This document shows positions 25,094 to 32,647 of a stretch of 58,084 bases of DNA, piece by piece. The stretch is taken from positions 1 through 58,084 of the forward strand of contig CAYOSU010000010.1 of the NCBI GenBank assembly GCA_964406735.1. Reading direction: 5' to 3'. The DNA comes from CAYOSU01 sp964406735 (GTDB lineage: Bacteria; Bacillota; Clostridia; Christensenellales; CAMQZB01). The notes below the pieces were generated by a model. The model saw only the letters and a program-made list of their open reading frames with translations. It did no database searches and had not been told where the DNA came from. The translations under genes were made by a program, and so were the position numbers. How positions within the stretch are numbered: the first letter of the stretch is position 1; each line of letters begins with the position of its first letter.

Positions 25094-25267
25094 TTAGATG
25101 GCGCCGATAAGAATAAGGATAGCGAGTATCGTGCAGATATCGCAGCCGCAAGTCTTCTCGCCACAGGTGTTGTTTCCGCACCCTCCGCAGAGGAGCAAAA
25201 GGAGCAGTATCATGCAGGAGCAATTAATATCCTTGCCCTCGCCGCAACCGAAATTCAATCCGTTCAT
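25094..25267 (-). CDS. Small Cys/Gly-rich peptide with hydrophobic segments
   Basis: A 57-aa peptide with nine cysteines in two hydrophilic Cys/Gly clusters, separated by two hydrophobic stretches (MILLLLLLCGG and CTILAILILIGAI). GGAGG lies 6 nt before the ATG at 25267. It resembles the small high-cysteine proteins of Clostridia often labelled chorion class HCB protein 13, a label without known function. It may be membrane-associated or, by analogy, linked to spore coats or envelopes (speculative). It has its own TTGAAC-17-CATAGT promoter. Confidence 0.65.
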   Translation of the reverse strand: MNGLNFGCGEGKDINCSCMILLLLLLCGGCGNNTCGEKTCGCDICTILAILILIGAI

Positions 25268-25343
25268 AAGTACCTCCAAAAATTCGTCTTTGGCTTTCCA
25301 AAGCGTCTAAAAGTAGTAGGCAAACGCTTTTCTCATACTCCAT

Positions 25344-25372
25344 ACTATGTAATGCTCACGAATAAAGTTCAA
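25344..25372 (-). promoter_or_regulatory. Candidate promoter of the Cys-rich peptide gene
   Basis: Minus strand TTGAAC (25372-25367), 17-bp spacer, CATAGT (25349-25344). The leader of about 70 nt contains an AAAGCGT/ACGCTTT stem. Confidence 0.45.
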
Positions 25373-25377
25373 TTTAA

Positions 25378-25406
25378 TTGCTTTTTTTTCGCTACACGGG
25401 TATAAT
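25378..25406 (+). promoter_or_regulatory. Promoter of the ECF S component-coaX-hom set
   Basis: TTGCTT (25378-25383), 17-bp spacer, TATAAT (25401-25406). A leader of about 100 nt follows, in which I found no clear riboswitch or terminator. Confidence 0.6.
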
Positions 25407-25512
25407 ATCTATAAATTCGCTCGAGCGGCACTGAAAAAAGACCGTATCAAGACAGCGGATAAGCAAACTTTTTTTTCGACGGATACGCCAAAGCGATCCG
25501 ATTGGAGGCAAA

Positions 25513-26136
25513 ATGAAGCTCAAAAGCAAGGACATAGCGATAGCGGGACTTTTCATCGCAATAGTTGCGGTAATGACCTTCGTGCCGATGCTCGGTATGA
25601 TACCGCTCGTTTTTTTGTCGGTAAATATCGTCCTCGTGCCCATACTCGTGTGCGCGCAGACGACGAACCCCATAGTTTCCGTCATAGTATCGACCTTTTT
25701 CGGGATATTCTCGATGATACGTGCATACGTAAACCCGGCAGGCGCAGGAGTTTTATATTTTGCCGTCCAGAACCCCATAGTTTCCGTACTTCCGAGGGCT
25801 ATGATAGGCTTAGTTGCGCATTACTCGTATAGGGGAATGCGAAAGCTTTTCAAGGATAAAAAAGCAGACGACGAGCCTGTTATAGGCTACGGCAACAGGC
25901 TGAAGAAAAATACTATCCCGTCCGTCGTATCGGCGATACTCGGCACGGCGACCAATACGTTGCTTTTCTTGGGTGCGCTCGTACTCATATATAACGGCGA
26001 CGTGCTTTCGACGGGAACTGCTATAGGACTTCCGTGGGCGATGGGCATCGTTGCGACTAACTTCCTACCCGAGGTGATAGTCGCAGCCATCATGACGCCG
26101 CTCATAGTAACGGCAGTCGAGAAAGCGATAAGATAA
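25513..26136 (+). CDS. ECF transporter S component, probable pantothenate importer (PanT-like)
   Basis: A 207-aa integral membrane protein with about six helices and the small-residue-rich start KDIAIAGLFIAIVAVMTFVP typical of ECF S components, which bind a vitamin and share the EcfAA'T energy module encoded elsewhere. It lies 15 nt before the type III pantothenate kinase gene; panT next to CoA genes is an established association, so pantothenate is the likely substrate (inference from context). TTGGAGG precedes the ATG. Sequence alone does not exclude another vitamin. Confidence 0.8.
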   Translation: MKLKSKDIAIAGLFIAIVAVMTFVPMLGMIPLVFLSVNIVLVPILVCAQTTNPIVSVIVSTFFGIFSMIRAYVNPAGAGVLYFAVQNPIVSVLPRAMIGLVAHYSYRGMRKLFKDKKADDEPVIGYGNRLKKNTIPSVVSAILGTATNTLLFLGALVLIYNGDVLSTGTAIGLPWAMGIVATNFLPEVIVAAIMTPLIVTAVEKAIR

Positions 26137-26151
26137 ATTTTGGAGACAGAT

Positions 26152-26925
26152 ATGATATTCGTAATGGACGTTGGCAATACGAACATAAAAATGGGCGTAT
26201 TTGACGGCGATAAAAACATAGCGTCGTTCAGAGTAGCGACAAATTTGAGGAAGACGGGCGACGAATACGGCGTCATAGTGTCCTCCCTTTTGGAGAGAAA
26301 GGGATTGTCTTTTTCGGACATCGACGGCGTAATAATGTCCTCTGTATCACCCGCTCTCAATTACACGTTGGAGCATATGTGCCGCTTTTTTATCGGCAAA
26401 GACCCGATAGTAGTTGCCCCCGGCATAAAGACGGGACTTGTAATAAAATACGACAACCCGAAAGAGCTTGGCTCGGACAGAATAGTAAACGCCGTTGCGG
26501 CGTACGAAAAATACGGCGGACCTTGTGTAGTAGTAGACTTCGGCACGGCGACCACCTTTTCGGTGGTTTCGGAGAAAAAAGAGTTCTTGGGCGGAGCGAT
26601 ATGCCCAGGCATCAAGACGGCGACTGACGCACTCGTCCAGAATGCGGCGAAGCTTCCGAGGATAGAGCTTGAAAAGCCCCCTTGCGTAATAGGCAAAAGC
26701 ACGATAACCAACATGCAAAGCGGTGCGATATACGGCTTTATAGGGCTTGTAGAGAACATCGTCAGGATGATAAAAAAAGAGCTCAGGCGTGACGATATAA
26801 AGGTCATCGCAACGGGAGGAATGAGTCAGCTCATGCAGCACTCCGACAAGAAGATCATAGACTTTGTAGACCGTGATCTGACGCTGTCGGGCTTAAAGAT
26901 AATATACGACCTCAACAAGGAGTAA
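26152..26925 (+). CDS. coaX: Type III pantothenate kinase
   Basis: A 257-aa ASKHA-fold kinase catalysing the first step of CoA synthesis, ATP + pantothenate to 4'-phosphopantothenate. The N-terminal phosphate loop DVGNTNIKMGVF, the catalytic region GSDRIVNAVAAYEKYGG and DFGTATTF are all present. Type III enzymes are not feedback-inhibited by CoA. Start at 26152, with GGAG 6 nt upstream; an in-frame TTG at 26140 is less likely. It lies between the S component gene and hom. Confidence 0.95.
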   Translation: MIFVMDVGNTNIKMGVFDGDKNIASFRVATNLRKTGDEYGVIVSSLLERKGLSFSDIDGVIMSSVSPALNYTLEHMCRFFIGKDPIVVAPGIKTGLVIKYDNPKELGSDRIVNAVAAYEKYGGPCVVVDFGTATTFSVVSEKKEFLGGAICPGIKTATDALVQNAAKLPRIELEKPPCVIGKSTITNMQSGAIYGFIGLVENIVRMIKKELRRDDIKVIATGGMSQLMQHSDKKIIDFVDRDLTLSGLKIIYDLNKE

Positions 26926-26929
26926 TTTA

Positions 26930-28216
26930 ATGAAAAAGATCGGAATAGGAATACTCGGACTTGGCACCGTCGGAAGCGGAACCTACAAGATAATCACCAA
27001 AAACGGCAAGAAGATAAGAGAGGCTTACGGCGTCGATATGCAGGTCTTGGCAGTCCTTGACAGGAACAAGGAGACCTTGGACAAGAACAAAGTCCCCGAG
27101 GAGATAAGGGTAAACGACATCATGGAGATAGTCGCAAACCCCGAGATAGACGTCGTCGTAGAGCTTATCGGCGGCACGACTGTAGCCAAAACGTTCGTAG
27201 AGAACGCACTTTCGGGCGGAAAAACGGTCGTTACGGCGAATAAAGAGCTTCTCGCAAAGCATTTCACGGAGCTCAACAAGCTCGCTTGCAAGAACGGCGC
27301 AGGGCTTTATTACGAGGCTTCGTGCGTAGGCGGAACGCCGGTAATAAGAACGCTCACCGAGAGCATGCAGGCAAACAGCATACTCAAACTACGTGGCATA
27401 GTCAACGGCACGACCAACTACATTTTGTCCAAGATGTCGGAGAAAAAGGTAAGCTACCACGCCGCACTCAAAGAGGCGCAGAGCTTAGGCTACGCAGAGG
27501 CAGACCCGACGTCCGACGTAGAGGGCTACGACGCAATGTATAAGCTCTCGATATTGAGTGCACTTGCGTTCAAGGAAAAGATCCCGTGCGAGGAGATACT
27601 TCGAGAGGGAATTTCAAACATAAAGGCAGAGGACATAGCCTACGGCAAAGAGTTCGGCTTAACGCTGAAGCTTCTTGCAATAGGAATGTGCGACGGCAAG
27701 AGGATAGAGGCACGTGTCCACCCGACCTTCATCAAGAACAGCGACCCGTTAGCGTCGATAGACGGTGCGTATAACGCCCTCGAGATAGTAGGCGACAACG
27801 TCGGCGAGATAATGCTTAGAGGCAAGGGCGCAGGCTCGCTCCCGACAGGCTCTGCGGTAGTAAGCGACATAGTGTTCGCTTCACGCTTCATAGAGGAAAA
27901 GGAGCACTACAATATCGCGGAAAGCACGGCGTTTTGCACAAACGATATGCCCGTCGAAAAAGACTTCCGCACGAGGTATTATATAAGGCTCAAGCTCGAC
28001 GATAAAGTCGGCGTTCTCTCAAAGGTAGGCTCGATTTTCGAGGAGAACGACATTTCTCTTTCAGACGTCTTGCAAAAGAGCGCTGGCAAGGATAACACCG
28101 TTCCGCTCATCATACTTACCCACGAGGCGAACGAGAGCGCAGTCAGAAAGGCGCTTGACAAAATAAGCACCCAGCCATTCGTCAGGTCCGTCGAAGCCGC
28201 AATCAGAATGAATTAA
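26930..28216 (+). CDS. hom: Homoserine dehydrogenase
   Basis: A 428-aa NAD(P)-dependent enzyme reducing aspartate semialdehyde to homoserine for threonine and methionine synthesis. The Rossmann loop is GLGTVGSGTYKII, and the substrate domain has ELIGGTTVAKTFVENAL, ANKELLAKH and GIVNGTTNYILSKM. A C-terminal ACT domain (about residues 350-428) indicates feedback regulation by an amino acid. AAGGAG lies in the end of coaX, only 4 nt separate the genes, and a terminator follows. Confidence 0.96.
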   Translation: MKKIGIGILGLGTVGSGTYKIITKNGKKIREAYGVDMQVLAVLDRNKETLDKNKVPEEIRVNDIMEIVANPEIDVVVELIGGTTVAKTFVENALSGGKTVVTANKELLAKHFTELNKLACKNGAGLYYEASCVGGTPVIRTLTESMQANSILKLRGIVNGTTNYILSKMSEKKVSYHAALKEAQSLGYAEADPTSDVEGYDAMYKLSILSALAFKEKIPCEEILREGISNIKAEDIAYGKEFGLTLKLLAIGMCDGKRIEARVHPTFIKNSDPLASIDGAYNALEIVGDNVGEIMLRGKGAGSLPTGSAVVSDIVFASRFIEEKEHYNIAESTAFCTNDMPVEKDFRTRYYIRLKLDDKVGVLSKVGSIFEENDISLSDVLQKSAGKDNTVPLIILTHEANESAVRKALDKISTQPFVRSVEAAIRMN

Positions 28217-28225
28217 CGATAACAA

Positions 28226-28258
28226 AAAAGCCTTCTCAAAAAAAAGAGGAGGCTTTTC
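28226..28258 (+). terminator. Terminator after hom
   Basis: A 12-bp stem AAAAGCCTTCTC/GAGGAGGCTTTT with an A8 loop. Confidence 0.8.
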
Positions 28259-28278
28259 GTATGCTTTCGCTCAAATAT

Positions 28279-28344
28279 CCTACTTTTTTACTTGACATTA
28301 ACCCCGTCGTGCTGTATATTATAAATATCAAGTAAATTAGTAGG
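28279..28344 (+). promoter_or_regulatory. rrf2 promoter flanked by inverted 15-bp boxes
   Basis: TTGACA (28292-28297), 17-bp spacer, TATATT (28315-28320). The box CCTACTTTTTTACTT (28279-28293) overlaps the -35, and its near-perfect inverted copy AAGTAAATTAGTAGG (28330-28344, 13 of 15 positions) covers the start region. This is the expected layout for autorepression by the downstream Rrf2 protein. Confidence 0.65.
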
Positions 28345-28352
28345 TTTTTCAA

Positions 28353-28748
28353 ATGAAGCTTTCGACGAAATCGAGATACGGCTTAAAGGCGGTATATATT
28401 TTGGCAAAGAGCGACGGCGACGTCGTTCCTCTTTCCGTTTTGTCGAAGGACATAGGCGTCTCGTCTGCGTATATAGAGCAGATAATGCGCCTGCTCAAAG
28501 CCCGTGGCATAATAGAGTCTTCAAGAGGAGTCAGCGGAGGGTACTTGCTTGCCAAGCCGTGCGAGGAGATAACACTCGGCGAGGTAATAAGGGCGCTTGA
28601 AGAGGACCTCGAGATAGTCGATTGCATAGGCAAAACGCCGTGCAACGGGATGTGCGAGACCAAAAAGGTGTGGGAAAAGGTTTACGATGCGATAAACGAC
28701 ACGCTTGACGGTATGACGCTCAAAGATATGAGAGATAATAATATTTGA
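28353..28748 (+). CDS. Rrf2-family transcriptional regulator (IscR-like)
   Basis: A 131-aa winged-helix regulator heading the Fe-S assembly genes. The N-terminal STKSRYGLKAVYILAK and the helix with SSAYIEQIMRLLKARGIIESS are family marks. Three cysteines in a C-x5-C-x3-C cluster (CIGKTPCNGMC, about residues 90-100) could bind a 2Fe-2S cluster, as the three cysteines of E. coli IscR do (spacing differs). This suggests feedback control of nifS-nifU by Fe-S status (inference). The ribosome site is weak. Confidence 0.88.
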   Translation: MKLSTKSRYGLKAVYILAKSDGDVVPLSVLSKDIGVSSAYIEQIMRLLKARGIIESSRGVSGGYLLAKPCEEITLGEVIRALEEDLEIVDCIGKTPCNGMCETKKVWEKVYDAINDTLDGMTLKDMRDNNI

Positions 28749-28770
28749 CTTAACAAGTCAAGGAGTATAT

Positions 28771-29943
28771 ATGAAAAGGATTTATTTAGACCACGCCGCA
28801 ACGACGAAAACGGACGAGCGTGTTCTTGAGAAGATGATGCCTTACTTCACCGAGGTATACGCCAACGCTTCGAGCCTTCACTCGATGGGACAGGAAGCAG
28901 CCGGTGCGGTCATTGAGGCGAGAGAGAAGATAGCAAAGCTTTTGGGATGCTTACCGAGCGAGATATATTTCACGAGCGGCGGCTCGGAGTCCGATAACTG
29001 GGCGCTCAAGGGCGTAGCCAACAAAAAGGGCAAGGGGCATATCATAACGACAAAGATAGAGCACCCTGCCATCATGGAGACGTGCAAGAGCTTAGCAAAG
29101 CGAGGCTTCGAGATAACTTACTTGAACGTAGATAAATACGGCACCGTTGACGTAGAGGAGCTCAAAAACTCCATCCGCCCCGATACGATACTCATTTCCG
29201 TAATGGCGGCTAACAACGAGGTAGGCACGAAAGAGCCGATAGATGAGATAGCAAAGATTGCAAAGGAGCATAAGATACCCTTCCACACCGATGCGGTGCA
29301 GGCGATAGGCGCTATCCGCTTCAACGTTAAGGAGCAGGGCATAGATATGCTTTCGCTTTCGGCGCACAAGTTCGGAGGTCCTAAGGGCATAGGCGTTTTG
29401 TATATCAGAAACGGTCTCGGCATAGAGAAATATATCGACGGCGGCGAGCAGGAGAGAAATCTGCGTGCAGGAACGACTGCAACGCCGCTTATAGTGGGCT
29501 TGGCGGAAGCTATGGAGCTAATGTACAGCGACTTTGAGAAAAAGAACGCCGAGCTTGCCAAAAAGAGGGACTACCTCATCAACAGGATATTGACGGAGAT
29601 ACCGTATACCACCTTGAACGGCCATCCGACGAACAGACTTCCCAACAACGTCAATATATCGTATAAGTTCATCGAGGGCGAGTCGATATTGATGCTTCTT
29701 GACTTCGACGGCATAGCGGTCTCGACGGGATCGGCGTGCAGCTCGGGAAGCTTAAAGTCCTCTCACGTCCTGCTTGCGATGGACGTAGACGTCGAGCTTG
29801 CGCATAGCTCGATAAGAATGACGCTCGGAGAGGAGAATTCTTACGAAGACATCGACTACACTGTCGAATCGCTCAAAAAGACGGTCGAAAGGCTTAGAAA
29901 TATGTCGCCCTTATACGCAGAATTTAATGGAGGAAATCGCTAA
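28771..29943 (+). CDS. nifS: Cysteine desulfurase (NifS/IscS)
   Basis: A 390-aa PLP enzyme releasing sulfur from cysteine as a persulfide for Fe-S cluster and thiolated-tRNA synthesis. The start IYLDHAATTKTDERV, the cofactor-lysine region SLSAHKFGGPKGIGVLY and the active cysteine loop STGSACSSGSLKSSH are intact. The GSACSSG loop is the longer group I (NifS/IscS) type. AAGGAG lies before the ATG. The stop overlaps the nifU start (TAATG). Confidence 0.96.
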   Translation: MKRIYLDHAATTKTDERVLEKMMPYFTEVYANASSLHSMGQEAAGAVIEAREKIAKLLGCLPSEIYFTSGGSESDNWALKGVANKKGKGHIITTKIEHPAIMETCKSLAKRGFEITYLNVDKYGTVDVEELKNSIRPDTILISVMAANNEVGTKEPIDEIAKIAKEHKIPFHTDAVQAIGAIRFNVKEQGIDMLSLSAHKFGGPKGIGVLYIRNGLGIEKYIDGGEQERNLRAGTTATPLIVGLAEAMELMYSDFEKKNAELAKKRDYLINRILTEIPYTTLNGHPTNRLPNNVNISYKFIEGESILMLLDFDGIAVSTGSACSSGSLKSSHVLLAMDVDVELAHSSIRMTLGEENSYEDIDYTVESLKKTVERLRNMSPLYAEFNGGNR

Positions 29944-30320
29944 TGTATAACGAAAAAGTGCTTGAAGTATTCAGAGATCCCAAAAACGTTGGAGAGATAG
30001 AGAACGCCGACGGAGTCGGAGTGGTAGGCAACGCCGCATGCGGCGATATAATGAAGATAACGCTCAAAATAGACGGCGATACGATAACAGACGCAAAGTT
30101 CCAGACCTTTGGATGCACGGCGGCGGTAGCGACCTCTTCCGTTGCGACCGAGATGATAAAGGGCAAGCCCGTTTCGTACGCAAGAGCGCTCAAAAACGCC
30201 GACGTCATCGAGTATTTAGAGGGACTTCCTCCGCAGAAGATCCACTGCTCGGTGCTTGCTGAAGAGGCGATAAACGCCGCTCTCGACGACTACGAGAAGA
30301 GAAAAGGCGAGAAAGCGTAA
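29943..30320 (+). CDS. nifU: Fe-S cluster scaffold protein (NifU N-domain/IscU type)
   Basis: A 125-aa scaffold on which new Fe-S clusters are built. It carries the three cluster-binding cysteines in NAACGDIM, FGCTAAVA and KIHCSVLAEEA, with the conserved Asp after the first Cys. It is the short single-domain form. GGAGG lies at the end of nifS and the genes overlap by 1 nt, so the sulfur donor and scaffold are made together. Confidence 0.95.
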   Translation: MYNEKVLEVFRDPKNVGEIENADGVGVVGNAACGDIMKITLKIDGDTITDAKFQTFGCTAAVATSSVATEMIKGKPVSYARALKNADVIEYLEGLPPQKIHCSVLAEEAINAALDDYEKRKGEKA

Positions 30321-30390
30321 AAGAGCAAAACGCCTTATTGCCGAATAAATACCGCAAGATTACGCATACTGCTACCAAGGAGGGAAGATT

Positions 30391-30522
30391 ATGAACAAAT
30401 TTTTGATCGGACTTTCCGTCGGTATGCTGACAGGTGCGGCGACGATAGCTTACAGCAAGGATATGCAAAAGGTCGTCGAAAAGGCAAAAGGCAAGATAAC
30501 CGACAAAATAAGATCGCTTTAA
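30391..30522 (+). CDS. 43-aa peptide with N-terminal membrane segment
   Basis: An AAGGAGGG ribosome site precedes ATG at 30391. The peptide begins MNKFLIGLSVGMLTGAATIA (one hydrophobic helix with small residues) and ends with a Lys-rich amphipathic tail to KITDKIRSL. The layout resembles very short YtxH-like proteins, but no family can be assigned. It lies 70 nt after nifU, before the cluster's terminator, so it is probably co-transcribed with the Fe-S genes. Function unknown. Confidence 0.65.
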   Translation: MNKFLIGLSVGMLTGAATIAYSKDMQKVVEKAKGKITDKIRSL

Positions 30523-30534
30523 TTTCAAGGCGAA

Positions 30535-30573
30535 AAAATGAGCGAGGCAACCCCTTGCTCATTTTGCATTTTT
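30535..30573 (+). terminator. Terminator of the rrf2-nifS-nifU unit
   Basis: AAAATGAGC (30535-30543) pairs with GCTCATTTT (30557-30565), extended by GAGG/CCTT, followed by GCATTTTT. Confidence 0.78.
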
Positions 30574-30583
30574 GTGATACTAT
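30555..30583 (+). promoter_or_regulatory. Promoter of the aldo/keto reductase gene, overlapping the terminator
   Basis: TTGCTC (30555-30560), 17-bp spacer, TACTAT (30578-30583) with TGa upstream. The -35 is inside the 3' arm of the previous terminator. Confidence 0.45.
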
Positions 30584-30624
30584 ATAGGTAGAATTATTTT
30601 ACTTTGAGAATAAGGATAGGCGGA

Positions 30625-31560
30625 ATGCAAAAAAGAGAGCTTGGAAAAAGCGGAATAGAGGTCTCGAGGCTGGGCTTAGGTAGCCTTACCATGGCAAAGC
30701 TTCAAAAAAACTCCTCCAAAAAGGAGATAGAGGCTGTTATCGGCGAGTGCGTAGCGAACGGCATCAACTTCGTTGACGGCGCAGAGCTTTACGGCTGTTA
30801 CGACGTTCTGCGTGAGTTCGTCCGCCAAAATAAAGAGGTCGTCATTGCGAGTAAGTCCTACGCATACGACGAAAAGAGCGCAAGAAAGGCAGTCGAGGAG
30901 CATTTAAGGGAGATAGGAAGAGACTATATCGACGTTTTCCTGATGCACGAGCAAGAGGACGAGTGGACGATAAGAGGACACAAAGAGGCGTTCGAGTTCT
31001 ACGAAAAGATGAAGCGAGAGGGAAAGATCCGTGCGATAGGCGTTTCGACACATAGAATAACCTGCGTTAAGGACTGCCTCAAATTCCCGTGGATAGACGT
31101 CGTTCATCCGCTTATTAACTACAAGGGCTACGGACTTTTCGACGGCACGAGAGAGGATATGGAGAATGCGATACATGCGTGCCACGAAAAAGGCATCGGC
31201 ATTTATTCGATGAAGGTCTTCGGCGGCGGACATCTTTTGGGCGATAGAAAGCAGGCTGTCGATTATATACTTTCCAAGGATTTTATCGATAGCTCCGTTG
31301 TAGGTATGGCAACGATAGAGGAAGTAAGGCACAACGTTGCGCTTTTTGAAGGAAGTGATTTTAACGTAACGCCTCCCGATATAGCGAAAAAGAGGGTTCA
31401 GATCCAGTATTGGTGCGAAAAATGCCTCAAATGCGCCGCAGTTTGTCCTCAAAACGCTATACATTTAGTGGGCGAAAATGTTACAATAGACGAAGATAAG
31501 TGCGTTTTGTGCGGCTATTGCGGCTCTGCGTGCGAGAATATGTGTATAAAACTTTATTAA
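30625..31560 (+). CDS. Aldo/keto reductase with C-terminal ferredoxin domain
   Basis: A 311-aa fusion. Residues about 1-245 form an AKR barrel with the usual catalytic set (Asp and Tyr in FVDGAELYG, Lys in IASKSYA, His in FLMHEQ). Residues about 255-311 carry two cysteine clusters, CEKCLKCAAVCP and CVLCGYCGSACENMC, binding probably two 4Fe-4S clusters. Such AKR-ferredoxin fusions are common in anaerobes and may couple NAD(P)H or ferredoxin to carbonyl reduction; the substrate is unknown. Start at 30625 with AGGCGGA upstream. Confidence 0.9.
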   Translation: MQKRELGKSGIEVSRLGLGSLTMAKLQKNSSKKEIEAVIGECVANGINFVDGAELYGCYDVLREFVRQNKEVVIASKSYAYDEKSARKAVEEHLREIGRDYIDVFLMHEQEDEWTIRGHKEAFEFYEKMKREGKIRAIGVSTHRITCVKDCLKFPWIDVVHPLINYKGYGLFDGTREDMENAIHACHEKGIGIYSMKVFGGGHLLGDRKQAVDYILSKDFIDSSVVGMATIEEVRHNVALFEGSDFNVTPPDIAKKRVQIQYWCEKCLKCAAVCPQNAIHLVGENVTIDEDKCVLCGYCGSACENMCIKLY

Positions 31561-31567
31561 GGTGGCT

Positions 31568-31978
31568 ATGAAAAGAGTTATCGGAATAGATTACGGCGAC
31601 GTAAGGATAGGCATTGCGTGCTCGGATATGCTGAGGATAATCGCATCTCCTTACGAGACGTACAAAAGACTTGGCGACGACAGAGACCTTGAATATATAG
31701 CAAGGCTTGCCAAAGAAAAGGATGCCGACACGATAGTAGTGGGAGTTCCGTATTCTATGGATGGCACGGAGTCCGAGCAGACTAAAAAGACGAGAGCGTT
31801 CATAGAGAGCTTAAAGGGCTTTACCGACTGCAAGATAGTTGAGATAGACGAAAGACTGTCGTCGTGGGCGGCGGAGCAGATGCTTTTAGAGGGCGACGTA
31901 AGGCGTGAGGACAGAAAAAAGGTCATCGACAAGGTTGCGGCGTCAATAATACTTGACAGTTATTTACAGAGACTGTAA
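31568..31978 (+). CDS. ruvX: RuvX/YqgF Holliday-junction resolvase-like nuclease
   Basis: A 136-aa RNase H-fold protein. The N-terminal GIDYGDVRIGIA, the middle IVVGVPYSMDG and VEIDERLSSWAA carry the acidic active-site residues. Members are essential and act in 16S rRNA 5' processing and possibly recombination. The ATG at 31568 gives the family start; an in-frame GTG at 31562 overlaps the AAGGTGG. It lies 7 nt after the reductase gene, followed by the DUF1292 gene as in other Bacillota (yrrK-yrzB). Confidence 0.92.
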   Translation: MKRVIGIDYGDVRIGIACSDMLRIIASPYETYKRLGDDRDLEYIARLAKEKDADTIVVGVPYSMDGTESEQTKKTRAFIESLKGFTDCKIVEIDERLSSWAAEQMLLEGDVRREDRKKVIDKVAASIILDSYLQRL

Positions 31979-32010
31979 TTAAAATAAATTTCAATCAGGA
32001 GGACAACAAA

Positions 32011-32568
32011 ATGTCTGATTACGAGAAACAGGTCGAAGAATTTACCGAAGAAGAGAATATGGAAGAAGATATACTTGAACTTGTCGGCGACGACGGCGAG
32101 GTCGAGCACTTCTATCATTTAGCAACGCTTGAATACAAGAAAGAGTGGTACGTAGTATTACAGCCCACAGAGACGACTGAAACGGTCTCCGAGGACGAGC
32201 TTTTGATCTTCCGTTTGGCAACGGACGAAAAGACGGGCGAAGATGTTTTCATGACGATCGACGACGACAAGACACTCAATGCGGTATACGAAGAGTACCT
32301 TGCGTTGGTAGAGGCTGACGACGAGTGCGAGGATGAGCATTGCGATTGCCACCACCATCACCACGACGACTGCGATTGCGGATGCGATGACGGATGTGAT
32401 TGCGACGACGATTGCGACTGCGAGGAGTGCGGAGATTGCGAGGCAGAGTCTTGCGCCGAGTGCGAAGAAGAGTGCGTATGCTCGGGTTGTGAGGAAGATA
32501 CGTGCGACGATTGTGCGTGCTACACCTGCGAAGACGAGCACTGCGATACCTGCGAGAACAAACGCTGA
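32011..32568 (+). CDS. DUF1292 protein with a Cys/Asp/His-rich metallothionein-like tail
   Basis: A 185-aa protein in two parts. Residues about 15-102 match DUF1292 (YrzB family), with DILELVGDDGEVEHFYHLA and YEEYLALVEADDE; ordinary members end near here. Residues 103-185 form an extension with 23 cysteines, 7 histidines and many Asp/Glu, including EDEHCDCHHHHHDDCDCGC, and almost no hydrophobic residues. The tail looks able to bind several thiophilic metal ions or to act as a store or buffer (inference). AGGAGG precedes the ATG, and the position after ruvX is normal for DUF1292. No frameshift is needed, so the fusion looks genuine. Confidence 0.88.
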   Translation: MSDYEKQVEEFTEEENMEEDILELVGDDGEVEHFYHLATLEYKKEWYVVLQPTETTETVSEDELLIFRLATDEKTGEDVFMTIDDDKTLNAVYEEYLALVEADDECEDEHCDCHHHHHDDCDCGCDDGCDCDDDCDCEECGDCEAESCAECEEECVCSGCEEDTCDDCACYTCEDEHCDTCENKR

Positions 32569-32578
32569 CGATTAGACG

Positions 32579-32610
32579 AATGCGTATCGCTTTTCCGATA
32601 CGCATTTTTT
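32579..32610 (+). terminator. Terminator of the DUF1292 gene
   Basis: A perfect 11-bp stem AATGCGTATCG/CGATACGCATT followed by T6. Confidence 0.92.
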
Positions 32611-32647
32611 GCTATTTTACCAATAAAAACACAGGTGGAGAAAAGAG

